From: Dysgonamonadaceae bacterium
Lineage (GTDB): Bacteria; Bacteroidota; Bacteroidia; Bacteroidales; Dysgonomonadaceae
Length of the DNA stretch: 64,000 bases
Assembly (NCBI GenBank): GCA_031272205.1
Contig: JAISUH010000047.1
Coordinates: forward strand, 1 to 64,000
Direction of reading: 5' to 3'
In this document: piece by piece, positions 1 to 9,784 of the stretch
Numbering within the stretch: position 1 is the first letter of the stretch
Layout: the number at the start of each line of letters is the position of its first letter
Program-made: the position numbers and the translations under genes
Notes under the pieces: generated by a model
Database searches by the model: none
What the model was told of the DNA's origin: nothing
What the model saw: only the letters and a program-made list of their open reading frames with translations

Positions 1-857
1 TGGTCGTTATTGTTAGCCCAACCGAACTTCTCGCCTTCCGCCCGCGTCAGTCCGGCGACGTCCTCGTCGGCTATCTGCTTGCCCGGATAGTGTATAGGTC
101 CGCGATAGAGGCGGTTATCCGTCCACGAAGCGCGATAGTGCGTCAGCAGGAAGGGGTTGTAGTAGTGAAACGAGATGATAATATTCGGGTCGTTATCAGG
201 CACTTGCAGGTCTTTGACGGTATTGTACGCCTGCCAGCGGTTCGAGCCGATGACAATGGTGCGGCGCGGTTCGAGTTTGCGCACCGCCGCCACACAGCGG
301 TTGACGATGACGTTCCACTGCTCCGGCGCGTCGGCTACCGGCTCGTTCATCAGTTCATAGGCCACCATCGTAAGCGGGTACTTGCGCAGTTCGCCGCTGA
401 TTTTGCGCCAGCAGTCGTAGAACTGTTCCTGCGCCGACGCCTGCGTGAAAAGCGGCTTCTCTTCGGCGTTGAAGTGATGCGAGCGCAGTATGTGCAGGTC
501 AACGACGGCTTTCAGGCGGAACTCCGCACACCACCGTAAGGCATTGTGCAGCAGCGCGAAAGCCTCTTTCTCCTTATTTCCCTGCTCGTCGAACATCTGC
601 TCTTCATCGACAGGGAAGCGTATATGGTCGAAGCCGAGCGAGGCGATGAACTCCACGTCGTGGCGGGTGAAATACTGTGCCCGCTGTTCGCCGCGTACCG
701 AACTCTGCGACAGCCAGTGGCTGATGTTCACTCCCCGCTTGAGTTCGAAACCGTTTGGCTTGGGCGTCGCGGCGGGTTCAGGAGATGACGAAAAAGCGCT
801 TGAAACGCTTAAAATCCCTGTAAATATGACCGATAGGAAAAAGAGTGTGTTTTGCAT
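1..857 (-). CDS. Glycoside hydrolase family 5-like (cellulase) protein, truncated by window start
   Basis: Minus-strand frame open from ATG at 857 to the window edge: MQNTLFFLSVIFTG...FELKRGVNISHWLSQ...FDHIRFPVDEEQ...VVDLHILRSHHF...MVAYELMNEPVADAPEQWN...; GH5-like NEP motif. Absent from the ORF track because no stop lies in the window. Confidence 0.85.
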   Translation of the reverse strand, partial: MQNTLFFLSVIFTGILSVSSAFSSSPEPAATPKPNGFELKRGVNISHWLSQSSVRGEQRAQYFTRHDVEFIASLGFDHIRFPVDEEQMFDEQGNKEKEAFALLHNALRWCAEFRLKAVVDLHILRSHHFNAEEKPLFTQASAQEQFYDCWRKISGELRKYPLTMVAYELMNEPVADAPEQWNVIVNRCVAAVRKLEPRRTIVIGSNRWQAYNTVKDLQVPDNDPNIIISFHYYNPFLLTHYRASWTDNRLYRGPIHYPGKQIADEDVAGLTRAEGEKFGWANNND

Positions 858-1155
858 AATACCTTAAATCTGCGAATAATTTTTAAAACAACTATAAAGA
901 TTTGATACACAAAACTTTGTGCTCTCGTTAATTTCACTTATTTTTGTATTGCTCTAAAAAAAACAGGAATATGACGGGCATAAAAGTATTAAAAAATTCG
1001 CAATACATCCCTTCATTTGCGGAATTTTTTCTACGAATACGTTAAAATTCTTTTTTAATTCGAGAATTTTTTTTTGTGGATTTCAGAAAAATACAAAATT
1101 CTTTCGTCCGACGCAAAATCAAATCAATTATTCGGCTTTTTTGCCAATGATTCTC

Positions 1156-1163
1156 TATCTTTG
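1156..1163 (+). promoter_or_regulatory. Bacteroidota -7 box TATCTTTG upstream of zinc-ribbon protein/uvrB
   Basis: TAnnTTTG match 25 nt before ATG 1188. Confidence 0.55.
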
Positions 1164-1187
1164 TGAAAACTAACAATCGCTTCATTT

Positions 1188-2300
1188 ATGTCCCGACAAT
1201 GTCCGTTATGCGGAAAAGAAAAAAGAGAGAGTGAGTTGTTTTGCAGCGACTGCTCCCGAAAAATAAAAAACGAGTACGAAATCGATGTTTCCGTTTCGCC
1301 GCAGGAAAACGCCGTTCCGGTATCGCTTCCGGCCAAACTTCCGGAAAACGGGACAAATGCGGAATTTGCCGCCGAGAATCCCTTGATGCCGCCGGAAAAG
1401 AAAAATACGGGACGGAAACTGAAAGCGGCCGCGCTCGTGATTTTAATCTGCTCCACCATCGCCGTATCGGGATTTTACGTGTATAAAAACATTGTTTTGG
1501 CAAACAACTTGGAACGCAGCGATTGGGATGTGGCCGTGAAAGAAAACACCGTTGATGCGTATCTTTCTTATATTCAGAAATATCCGGAAGGAAAACATAG
1601 CGATAAAGCCTTGGAAAACCTGAAAACCTTGAAGGATTCCGAAGCGGCCCTTTGGGAACAGATTCGCAATACCGACAATACGTCCGAATTGCAGGATTTT
1701 GTGCGACGGTACCCGCAAAGCGCTTATAATACATTGGTTAGAATACGCTTGGATTCGTTGATGTGGGTCGCGGCTGTAAATACCAACACGGCACAGGCTT
1801 ATGCCGATTACATCGTGATGTCGGAAAACGCTGAGTTTAATGGCGATTACATCATTAACGCGAGACAGCGTTTCGATATGCTCCGGCAGGATTATCCGGT
1901 GAACAGCGAAGCGTTGAACGCTCTGCGATCAACGGTGGACGGATTTTATATTGCCCTGTCCAATGTGGATTACAACAGGCTCAATGAATACCTTGCCCCG
2001 GTTGTTTCCCGATTTTTTGGTTCGGGTACGGCAAGCCGCGAGACAATCATTCGTAAGTTGTTGATTGCCGGAGCAAAAACGCCCGCGCCGACCATAAAAT
2101 TCACCCCCGATATCAATGCCTTGGTATATGAGAAAAATGTGAATGGATCGTTTATCTGCAATGTCCCGCTCTCGAAACGCTTTGTGGACACAGACAGCAT
2201 GGCAAAGGACGTTTCGGGTTATATCGCCCATATCGAAACAGATACCGCTTTCGCTATCACGCAGATTTACGAGGACAAACCCTTTGTTTTAGCGCCGTAA
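1188..2300 (+). CDS. Zinc-ribbon, single-TM protein with TPR-like repeats and NTF2-like C-terminal region
   Basis: N-terminal CPLCGKEKRESELFCSDC; TM helix AAALVILICSTIAVSGFYVY; repeated W/L-x-AY-x-x-Y-I-x-x-YP units. Confidence 0.7.
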   Translation: MSRQCPLCGKEKRESELFCSDCSRKIKNEYEIDVSVSPQENAVPVSLPAKLPENGTNAEFAAENPLMPPEKKNTGRKLKAAALVILICSTIAVSGFYVYKNIVLANNLERSDWDVAVKENTVDAYLSYIQKYPEGKHSDKALENLKTLKDSEAALWEQIRNTDNTSELQDFVRRYPQSAYNTLVRIRLDSLMWVAAVNTNTAQAYADYIVMSENAEFNGDYIINARQRFDMLRQDYPVNSEALNALRSTVDGFYIALSNVDYNRLNEYLAPVVSRFFGSGTASRETIIRKLLIAGAKTPAPTIKFTPDINALVYEKNVNGSFICNVPLSKRFVDTDSMAKDVSGYIAHIETDTAFAITQIYEDKPFVLAP

Positions 2301-2323
2301 TATCTAACTTACAAATTTTTGAA

Positions 2324-4351
2324 ATGCAATTCCAACTCACATCGCAATATCAGCCTACCGGCGATCAGCCCGAAGCCATCAAGGCTTTGGTGGAAGGCCT
2401 TCGACGAAAAATGCCTTACCAGACTTTGCTTGGTGTAACCGGGTCGGGGAAGACCTTTACCATTGCGAACGTTATCCGGCAAATCGGGAAACCTGTGCTT
2501 GTGCTAAGCCACAACAAAACGCTTGCGGCGCAGCTTTACAGCGAGTTTAAAGGCTTTTTTCCGCACAACGCGGTGGAATATTTTGTATCATATTACGATT
2601 ATTACCAGCCCGAAGCCTATCTTCCATCCACCGATACCTATATCGAAAAAGATTTGGCGATTAACGACGAGCTCGAAAAACTGCGTTTAGCAGCCACTTC
2701 GTCGTTATTATCCGGTCGGCAGGACGTGATTGTGGTTTCGTCGGTTTCCTGCCTTTACGGCATCGGCAATCCCGAAGATTTCAATAAAACGACGATTGAC
2801 ATCAAAACAGGTCAGTCGTTTGTGCGCGACGCTTTCCTGCGTTCCTTGGTTGAGAGCCTTTATTCGCGGAATGAAACGGTCGAGTTCAACCGCGGCAATT
2901 TCCGCGTGAAAGGCGATACGGTGGATATTTTTTTAGCTTACGACGATATCCTCATCCGCGTGATTTTTTGGGGCGACGAAATTGAAAGCATCGAATCCAT
3001 TGATCCGTTGTCGGGTATAACTATCGAAAATTTAGATAGTTACCGCATTTTTCCTGCCAACCTTTTTGTAACTACACAGGAGCGCATCAACAATGCCATC
3101 GATCGCATCCAAATTGATTTGGGCGAACAGGTCGAATTTTTTCGCTCCATCGGCAAGCAGTATGAAGCAAAGCGTTTGTACGAGCGCGTTACCTACGACA
3201 TCGAGATGATAAAGGAAATCGGATACTGTTCGGGAATCGAAAACTATTCGCGTTATTTTGACGGCCGTGCGCCGGGAACACGCCCCTTCTGCCTGATCGA
3301 TTTCTTCCCGAAAGATTTTCTGACCGTCATCGACGAAAGTCACGTAACGGTGCCGCAAATTCGTGCGATGTACGGCGGCGACCATTCCCGTAAAATCAAT
3401 CTCGTGGAATACGGATTCAGGCTTCCCGCCGCCATCGATAATCGCCCCTTGAAATTTGAGGAGTTCGAGTCGATCGTGCCCGAAATCATCTTTATGAGCG
3501 CCACGCCCGCCGAATACGAATTGGAAAAATCGGAAGGCATTATCGTCGATCAGCTGATTCGGCCGACCGGATTGCTCGACCCGCCTATCGACGTGCGTCC
3601 GAGCCTGAACCAAATCGACGATTTGATGGAGGAGATACAACAGCGCATCGAATGCAACGAACGGGTTTTGGTAACGACCCTTACCAAGCGCATGGCCGAA
3701 GAGCTGACCGATTATCTTTCGCAAAACGGAATCCGTTGCCAATACATCCATTCCGATGTGGAAACGCTGGAGCGCGTGAAAATCATGGACGAACTGCGCT
3801 CCGGAATCATTGATGCGCTTATTGGTGTGAACCTCCTGCGCGAGGGCTTGGATTTGCCCGAAGTATCGTTAGTGGCCGTGTTAGACGCTGATAAGGAGGG
3901 CTTCCTCCGTTCGCACCGCTCGCTTACGCAGACCGCCGGACGCGCCGCGCGTAACGTGAATGGCAAGGTGATTTTCTATGCCGACAAAATCACGGAGAGT
4001 ATGCAGAAAACCATTGACGAGACAAACCGCCGTCGCGAAAAACAGATCAAATACAACGAGGAGCACGGCATCACGCCCGCGCAAATAAACAAGCAGCGCA
4101 TGACTGTCTTGTCGAAACAGACCGCCTTAACGACTCCCGAACCGAAAGCGTATATCGAGCCCGACTATTTCCCCATAGCTTCGGAACCCGAAGAGAAATA
4201 CGATTCGCCCGCCGGTTTGAAAAAAGAAATCGAACGCACCCGCAAGGCAATGACAATGGCCGCCAAGAAATTGGAATTTTTGGAAGCGGCGCAGTTGCGC
4301 GACCGCTTGATAAAATTAGAGGACGAATTGGCGAGGGAAAAGAAGAAATAA
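2324..4351 (+). CDS. uvrB: Excinuclease ABC subunit B
   Basis: GVTGSGKTFT Walker A, YYDYYQPEAYLPSTDTYIEKD, C-terminal UVR motif; 675 aa. Confidence 0.98.
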   Translation: MQFQLTSQYQPTGDQPEAIKALVEGLRRKMPYQTLLGVTGSGKTFTIANVIRQIGKPVLVLSHNKTLAAQLYSEFKGFFPHNAVEYFVSYYDYYQPEAYLPSTDTYIEKDLAINDELEKLRLAATSSLLSGRQDVIVVSSVSCLYGIGNPEDFNKTTIDIKTGQSFVRDAFLRSLVESLYSRNETVEFNRGNFRVKGDTVDIFLAYDDILIRVIFWGDEIESIESIDPLSGITIENLDSYRIFPANLFVTTQERINNAIDRIQIDLGEQVEFFRSIGKQYEAKRLYERVTYDIEMIKEIGYCSGIENYSRYFDGRAPGTRPFCLIDFFPKDFLTVIDESHVTVPQIRAMYGGDHSRKINLVEYGFRLPAAIDNRPLKFEEFESIVPEIIFMSATPAEYELEKSEGIIVDQLIRPTGLLDPPIDVRPSLNQIDDLMEEIQQRIECNERVLVTTLTKRMAEELTDYLSQNGIRCQYIHSDVETLERVKIMDELRSGIIDALIGVNLLREGLDLPEVSLVAVLDADKEGFLRSHRSLTQTAGRAARNVNGKVIFYADKITESMQKTIDETNRRREKQIKYNEEHGITPAQINKQRMTVLSKQTALTTPEPKAYIEPDYFPIASEPEEKYDSPAGLKKEIERTRKAMTMAAKKLEFLEAAQLRDRLIKLEDELAREKKK

Positions 4352-4467
4352 TGTGCCTTGTGCTAATCTGCTGCTTCGCCGATGACCTTTTGGGGATTAT
4401 TGTTCCACGATTTTATCAAAAAATGCTTACCTTTACGGCTTAAAGATTGTTTTAAAATCCATAATTT

Positions 4468-6135
4468 ATGAAATCCGATATAGAAATTGCCCGCGAGACA
4501 CCGTTGAAAAAAGTGAAGGATGTAGCCGAAAATATCGGTATTCCGCGCGACGAGGTGCAAAACTACGGCCGCTATATGGCCAAAATCCCGTTGAAACTTA
4601 TCAATCCCGAAAAAGTCAGGCGGAGCAATTTGATTCTTGTTACCGCTATTACGCCCACCAAAACGGGAATTGGCAAAACTACCGTTTCCGTAAGCTTGGC
4701 GATGGGACTGAACAAAATCGGTAAGAAAGCAATCGTCGCCCTTAGAGAGCCATCGCTTGGCCCGGTTTTCGGCATGAAAGGCGGTGCGGCAGGTGGCGGT
4801 TATGCGCAAGTGCTCCCGATGGAAAATATCAATTTGCATTTTACCGGTGATTTTCATGCAGTTACCACGGCGCACAACACCATATCGGCTCTGCTCGACA
4901 ATTACATCTACCGCGTTCGCGGAAGCGAAAAAGAAATCAAAGAGGTGCTGTGGAAGCGCGTTTTGGACGTGAATGACCGCAGCCTGCGCTACGTCGTTAC
5001 CGGACTGAACGGTTCAGCAAACGGTATTCCGCAAGAATCGGGCTTCGACATTACTGCGGCATCGGAACTTATGGCGATTCTTTGCCTTGCCGAGAGCGAG
5101 AGCGATTTGCGCCGTCGCATCGAAAATATTCTGCTCGGCTACACGCTTGACGGTAAATCATTTACAGTGAAGGATCTCGGCGTTGCCGGCGCCATCACTG
5201 TGTTGATGAAAGACGCCATCCTGCCCAATTTAGTGCAGACCACCGACAACGATGCGGCGTTTGTCCACGGAGGCCCCTTTGCCAATATCGCACACGGCTG
5301 CAATTCGGTGTTGGCCACGAAGATGGCCTTGTCGCACAGCGATTATGTGGTAACGGAAGCGGGGTTTGGAGCCGATTTGGGAGCCGAAAAATTTTTCAAT
5401 ATCAAATGCCGGAAAAGCGGATTGCAGCCCAAACTAACCGTAATCGTCGTTACGGCGCAAGGACTGAAAATGCACGGAGGGACATCCGAAAAACTGATTA
5501 AAGAACCCGATTTGAGAGGATTGAAAAACGGCTTGGAGAATTTGGAAAAACACCTCGAAAACCTGTCGGATTTTGGACAGTCGGTTGTGGTGGCCTTCAA
5601 CAAATATGCTTTTGACACGCAGGATGAAATCGAGGCTGTGAAGCAGTTTTGCCAACAGCGCAACGTGCCCTTCGCCATGAACCAAGCTTTCGCCGAAGGC
5701 GCTACCGGAGCGGTTGAACTGGCCGAGCGGGTGGTGGAGGCCATTGAAAAAAACCCTTCGCGACCACTGCAATTTACTTACAACGACGCTGACGGCATAG
5801 AGGAGAAAATGACGAAGATAGCCCTTCGAATTTATGGGGCTAACGATGTGGTTTTGAGTGAAAAAGCTATAAAAAAACTGAAACACATAACGGGTACGCC
5901 ACTCGAAAAATTTCCCATCTGTATTGCTAAAACGCAATATTCGTTTTCGGCTGATCCCAAGGCCTATGGAGTAGCCAAAAATTTTCGTCTCAAAATAAAC
6001 GATTTGGTGATCAATCAGGGGGCCGAATTTATCGTGGCTATCGCCGGCGATATGGTGCGCATGCCCGGACTTCCGGCTGACCCCCAAGCCAAACGAATTG
6101 ATTTGGTGAACGGATTGGTAGAAGGATTGAGTTGA
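4468..6135 (+). CDS. fhs: Formate--tetrahydrofolate ligase
   Basis: [70 protein letters not shown]. Confidence 0.98.
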   Translation: MKSDIEIARETPLKKVKDVAENIGIPRDEVQNYGRYMAKIPLKLINPEKVRRSNLILVTAITPTKTGIGKTTVSVSLAMGLNKIGKKAIVALREPSLGPVFGMKGGAAGGGYAQVLPMENINLHFTGDFHAVTTAHNTISALLDNYIYRVRGSEKEIKEVLWKRVLDVNDRSLRYVVTGLNGSANGIPQESGFDITAASELMAILCLAESESDLRRRIENILLGYTLDGKSFTVKDLGVAGAITVLMKDAILPNLVQTTDNDAAFVHGGPFANIAHGCNSVLATKMALSHSDYVVTEAGFGADLGAEKFFNIKCRKSGLQPKLTVIVVTAQGLKMHGGTSEKLIKEPDLRGLKNGLENLEKHLENLSDFGQSVVVAFNKYAFDTQDEIEAVKQFCQQRNVPFAMNQAFAEGATGAVELAERVVEAIEKNPSRPLQFTYNDADGIEEKMTKIALRIYGANDVVLSEKAIKKLKHITGTPLEKFPICIAKTQYSFSADPKAYGVAKNFRLKINDLVINQGAEFIVAIAGDMVRMPGLPADPQAKRIDLVNGLVEGLS

Positions 6136-6153
6136 GAGAGGGGTAGAATTTCT

Positions 6154-7179
6154 TCACCCAAACTGCGCAATCGCTCTCTGTTTGTATTTTGGAATTTTGA
6201 AAAGGAGCATCCCACCAAGGAAGAGTAGCGATTTCCACCTTCCCCAGCGGATAAGCAAATCGATGAGTTGCCGGTGGCGGTTGTGTTTGCGGATGATTTC
6301 GGGCATTTTTTTTGATTCGTATGTCGGGTCGAGAATTGTTTTTGCCGCTTCCTCACCCGAAATCAATGCCTGATAGATGCCCTCGCCGGTAAAAGACGAA
6401 AGCAATCCCGCTGCGTCACCCGTCAGGAACACATTCCCGAAATGCGAGCCGTAGTAATCGCAATTCATCGGGAATACTTCGTATTTCCCTGCCGAAACAT
6501 CTATTTTATTCTTCTTCAACCAAGTATGAAAATTGCGGTGGAGCTTTTTCAACGACAGGATTTCGGGCGTGCAGCCGCAACCGATGGAAACGTAGCCCCG
6601 GTGCGGGAAAATCCACGAATACCACGCCGAAAAATATTTGGGAATGAAGAAAAATTCAAAATCGCTGTATTTGTCTGTTGGAATAATATACTGAATACCA
6701 ACACCTTGTGCAGGAGTTTTTAATCCCGCAAAACGCTTTACGAGCGAATTTGACCCATCTGCCCCCACAAGATATTTGTAAGCGATGGTTTCGCCGTTTA
6801 CCGTTACGTGATTTTCCGTGATGGCCGATACTCGCGCTTTGGTGCGCACTTCCACATTTTTGAAGGGCGACAGTTTTTTCAACTGCCATTGTCCGAGTTT
6901 CTCGCGGTCGATAGAAAAGGCAAAATCATAATCGGCTTTCACCGTCGATTTAAACCCTTGAACGTGCAGGTGTATTTTGTTGTGCCTGAATTCTATCAGT
7001 TCTTCGGGAAGATTCAGGTAAGCGACATCCTTTCCCGTGAGTCCTCCGGCACAGATTTTCGGGCCTATTTTTTCGTTTTTTTCCAAGAGCAGCACGCGCA
7101 ACGGCGAACCGCCCAAAACTTCGGCGCATTTCAAGCCTGCCGGTCCTGCCCCCACAATAATTACATCATATAAATCCAT
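6154..7179 (-). CDS. Geranylgeranyl reductase-family FAD-dependent oxidoreductase
   Basis: MDLYDVIIVGAGPAGLKCAEVLGG FAD motif, GDAAGLLSSFTGEGIYQAL. Start placed at 7179; the longer ORF start (7227) lies inside the upstream hairpin. Confidence 0.85.
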   Translation of the reverse strand: MDLYDVIIVGAGPAGLKCAEVLGGSPLRVLLLEKNEKIGPKICAGGLTGKDVAYLNLPEELIEFRHNKIHLHVQGFKSTVKADYDFAFSIDREKLGQWQLKKLSPFKNVEVRTKARVSAITENHVTVNGETIAYKYLVGADGSNSLVKRFAGLKTPAQGVGIQYIIPTDKYSDFEFFFIPKYFSAWYSWIFPHRGYVSIGCGCTPEILSLKKLHRNFHTWLKKNKIDVSAGKYEVFPMNCDYYGSHFGNVFLTGDAAGLLSSFTGEGIYQALISGEEAAKTILDPTYESKKMPEIIRKHNRHRQLIDLLIRWGRWKSLLFLGGMLLFKIPKYKQRAIAQFG

Positions 7180-7198
7180 AGTCGAATGTGAATAAGAG

Positions 7199-7240
7199 AA
7201 ATAACGAGGCATTTTTTTTACGGCCACCTCGTTATTTCTT
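7199..7240 (-). terminator. Hairpin terminator of pruA
   Basis: Inverted repeat aataacgagg...cctcgttatt just downstream of the pruA stop. Confidence 0.6.
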
Positions 7241-7258
7241 TTTTATCGGATAGAACGG

Positions 7259-8893
7259 TTATTCTTCTAAAAAGTTGGGATACATATAGTTTGTTGGCGG
7301 AACAAAGGTCTCTTTAATGGTTTGAGGCGATACCCATCGCAACAGGTTGAAAATCGAACCCGCTTTGTCATTCGTCCCCGAAGCGCGTCCGCCGCCGAAA
7401 GGCTGCTGATCCACAACTGCACCGGTCGGCTTGTCATTGATATAAAAATTGCCGGCGCTGTGGGTTAGCCGTTCGGTCAGGTATTCGATTTGCGAGCGGT
7501 CGGAAGAGAATATGGCGCCTGTGAGCGCGTATTTTGATGTGCTGTCCACCAAATCGATTGTTTTTTCAAAGTCTTTCGGGTCATACACATACACCGTGAG
7601 GACAGGGCCGAAAAGTTCCTCTTTCATGGTGATATAATCGGGTTTCTTCGCCCATATCACGGTCGGATAAATGAAATAACCTTTCGATTTGTCGTAAGTT
7701 CCGCCGCAGACAATCTCGGCATCGGGCGATTTTTTTGCTTCGTCAATCGCTTTTGCCAATTTGTCGAATGAATGTTCATCGATAACGGCGTTTACAAAAT
7801 TACTGAAATCCTGAACATCTCCCGTTTTTATTGTAGCCAAATCGTCGGCAACGAATTTTTTTACATCTTCCCAAATATTCGACGGAATATAGGCGCGGGA
7901 AGCCGCCGAGCATTTCTGCCCCTGATATTCAAATGCACCGCGGGTAAGCGCTGTAGCTACTTGTTTGGCCGGGGCGGAAGGCGCGGCGAAAACATAATCT
8001 TTGCCTCCCGTTTCGCCCACAATGCGCGGATAGGATTTGTATTTCGATACATTTTTGGCGATGGTCTCCCACATACCGTTGAAAACCTCCGTTGAGCCGG
8101 TAAAGTGCAATCCGGCAAATTGGGGATGGTTGAAAACCACATCGGCCGTCTCGCTCCCGTTCGCATAAACAAGATTGATGACCCCGTCGGGTAATCCGGC
8201 TTCTTTCAGCACTTTCATAATGAGCCATGCGGAATATACGGCCGTTCGGGAAGGTTTCCACACAACAGTATTGCCCATCAATGCCGGTGCACCGCCAAGG
8301 TTTCCGGCTATGGATGTGAAGTTGAACGGCGTGAGCGCAAAAACAAAGCCTTCGAGCGGACGCCAAACCGTGCGGTTCCATACGCCGGCCGATGAATGGG
8401 GCTGCATGGCGTACAAATCACACATATTGTGGACATTATATCGGTAAAAATCGGCCAATTCGCAGACGCAGTCAATTTCGGCCTGAAAAGCATTTTTCGA
8501 TTGACCGAGCATGGTTGCGGCATTAAATTCGGCACGGTAGGGTCCCGTAATCAAATCGGCGGCTTTCAAAAATATAGCGGCGCGGCTCTCCCAATTCATG
8601 GCTTCCCATGCAGGTTTTGCTTTCAATGCGGCATCGATAGCCATCTGCACTTGCGTTTTATCGCCTTGGTGGTAGTGTCCCAGCAGCTGTTGATGATCGT
8701 GAGGCGGACGGATGTCGAAAAGATTGCCTGTACGCACCTCTTTTCCACCGATCATCATCGGCAAATCGAGGCCGCCTTTGTTCAGTTCGGCAAGTTTAGC
8801 TTTTAATTCTTTTCTTTCGGGCGACCCCGGAGCGTAGCTCTTGACGGGTTCGTTTTTGATTTCCGGTAATTTATAAATTCCTTTTGTTGACAT
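7259..8893 (-). CDS. pruA: L-glutamate gamma-semialdehyde (1-pyrroline-5-carboxylate) dehydrogenase
   Basis: HFTGSTEVFNGMW, ETGGKDYVFA, FEYQGQKCSAASRAYIP, EELFGPVLTVYVY; 544 aa. Confidence 0.95.
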   Translation of the reverse strand: MSTKGIYKLPEIKNEPVKSYAPGSPERKELKAKLAELNKGGLDLPMMIGGKEVRTGNLFDIRPPHDHQQLLGHYHQGDKTQVQMAIDAALKAKPAWEAMNWESRAAIFLKAADLITGPYRAEFNAATMLGQSKNAFQAEIDCVCELADFYRYNVHNMCDLYAMQPHSSAGVWNRTVWRPLEGFVFALTPFNFTSIAGNLGGAPALMGNTVVWKPSRTAVYSAWLIMKVLKEAGLPDGVINLVYANGSETADVVFNHPQFAGLHFTGSTEVFNGMWETIAKNVSKYKSYPRIVGETGGKDYVFAAPSAPAKQVATALTRGAFEYQGQKCSAASRAYIPSNIWEDVKKFVADDLATIKTGDVQDFSNFVNAVIDEHSFDKLAKAIDEAKKSPDAEIVCGGTYDKSKGYFIYPTVIWAKKPDYITMKEELFGPVLTVYVYDPKDFEKTIDLVDSTSKYALTGAIFSSDRSQIEYLTERLTHSAGNFYINDKPTGAVVDQQPFGGGRASGTNDKAGSIFNLLRWVSPQTIKETFVPPTNYMYPNFLEE

Positions 8894-8939
8894 TGGATGG
8901 ATATTTTAGGTGTTTTGATACGTAAATTTTTTAAGGTTA

Positions 8940-8947
8940 CAAATATA
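8940..8947 (-). promoter_or_regulatory. -7 box TATATTTG upstream of pruA
   Basis: caaatata on the + strand = TATATTTG on the - strand. Confidence 0.55.
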
Positions 8948-9024
8948 ATGAAAAATATTGAACATTTGGGCGGCTTGGCTGTTTCAATTTACATCAAAAC
9001 AGTATTGATTTAAACACATAAAAC

Positions 9025-9702
9025 ATGATTTGGATTTTATTCGGCATCATCGCCCTTGCGAGTTGGGGCGTATCGGCCACGCTTCAAAGCAAGTTTAAGA
9101 ACTATTCGCGCATCCCGCTTCGAAACGGCATGACAGGAAAAGATGTGGCCGAAAAAATGTTGCACGACAACGGCATCTACGATGTGAAAGTGATATCGGT
9201 GGCCGGACAGTTGACGGATCATTACAACCCCGCCAACAAAACGGTTAATTTGAGCGAGCCGGTTTACGCTTCCAACAGCGTTGCCGCCGCAGCTGTTGCC
9301 GCCCACGAATGTGGGCACGCTGTGCAGCATGCTAAGGCCTATTCTCCTTTAAAAATGCGCTCGGCTCTTGTGCCTGCGGTTTCTTTCGCTTCGAAATGGG
9401 TACAATGGGTTATTCTCGCCGGGATTATCTTCTTACAGGTATTCCCGCAATTGCTGTGGATTGGAATCCTCCTATTTGCAGTAACTACGTTGTTTAGTTT
9501 CATTACTTTGCCCGTCGAAATCAATGCTTCGCAACGTGCGCTGGCTTGGTTGAGCCATGCCGGAATTACCGATGTGAGCAACCATCCGCAAGCCAGAGAT
9601 GCGCTGAAATGGGCTGCATACACTTATGTTGTTGCTGCGCTGGGTTCGTTGGCCACCTTGGTTTACTACATAATGATTGCCTTGGGTGGAAATCGGCGTT
9701 AG
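9025..9702 (+). CDS. YugP-like zinc-dependent membrane peptidase
   Basis: AAHECGHAVQH zinc motif, several TM helices, EINASQRALAWL. Confidence 0.88.
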   Translation: MIWILFGIIALASWGVSATLQSKFKNYSRIPLRNGMTGKDVAEKMLHDNGIYDVKVISVAGQLTDHYNPANKTVNLSEPVYASNSVAAAAVAAHECGHAVQHAKAYSPLKMRSALVPAVSFASKWVQWVILAGIIFLQVFPQLLWIGILLFAVTTLFSFITLPVEINASQRALAWLSHAGITDVSNHPQARDALKWAAYTYVVAALGSLATLVYYIMIALGGNRR

Positions 9703-9730
9703 AAACGTTGTCGCATGACAAAACAAAAAG

Positions 9731-9761
9731 AAGGGTCGTCTTTTTTTTTGAGACGACCCTT
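9731..9761. terminator. Bidirectional terminator between convergent genes
   Basis: aagggtcgtct-ttttttttg-agacgaccctt, 11-bp perfect stem. Confidence 0.85.
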
Positions 9762-9784
9762 ATCTGTTTTCCTGCGGGAATTGT

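Noticed and set aside
860-1150. AT-rich segment with repeated aaaattc-like motifs
   Set aside because: Looks like ordinary low-complexity intergenic DNA; motif spacing is irregular.
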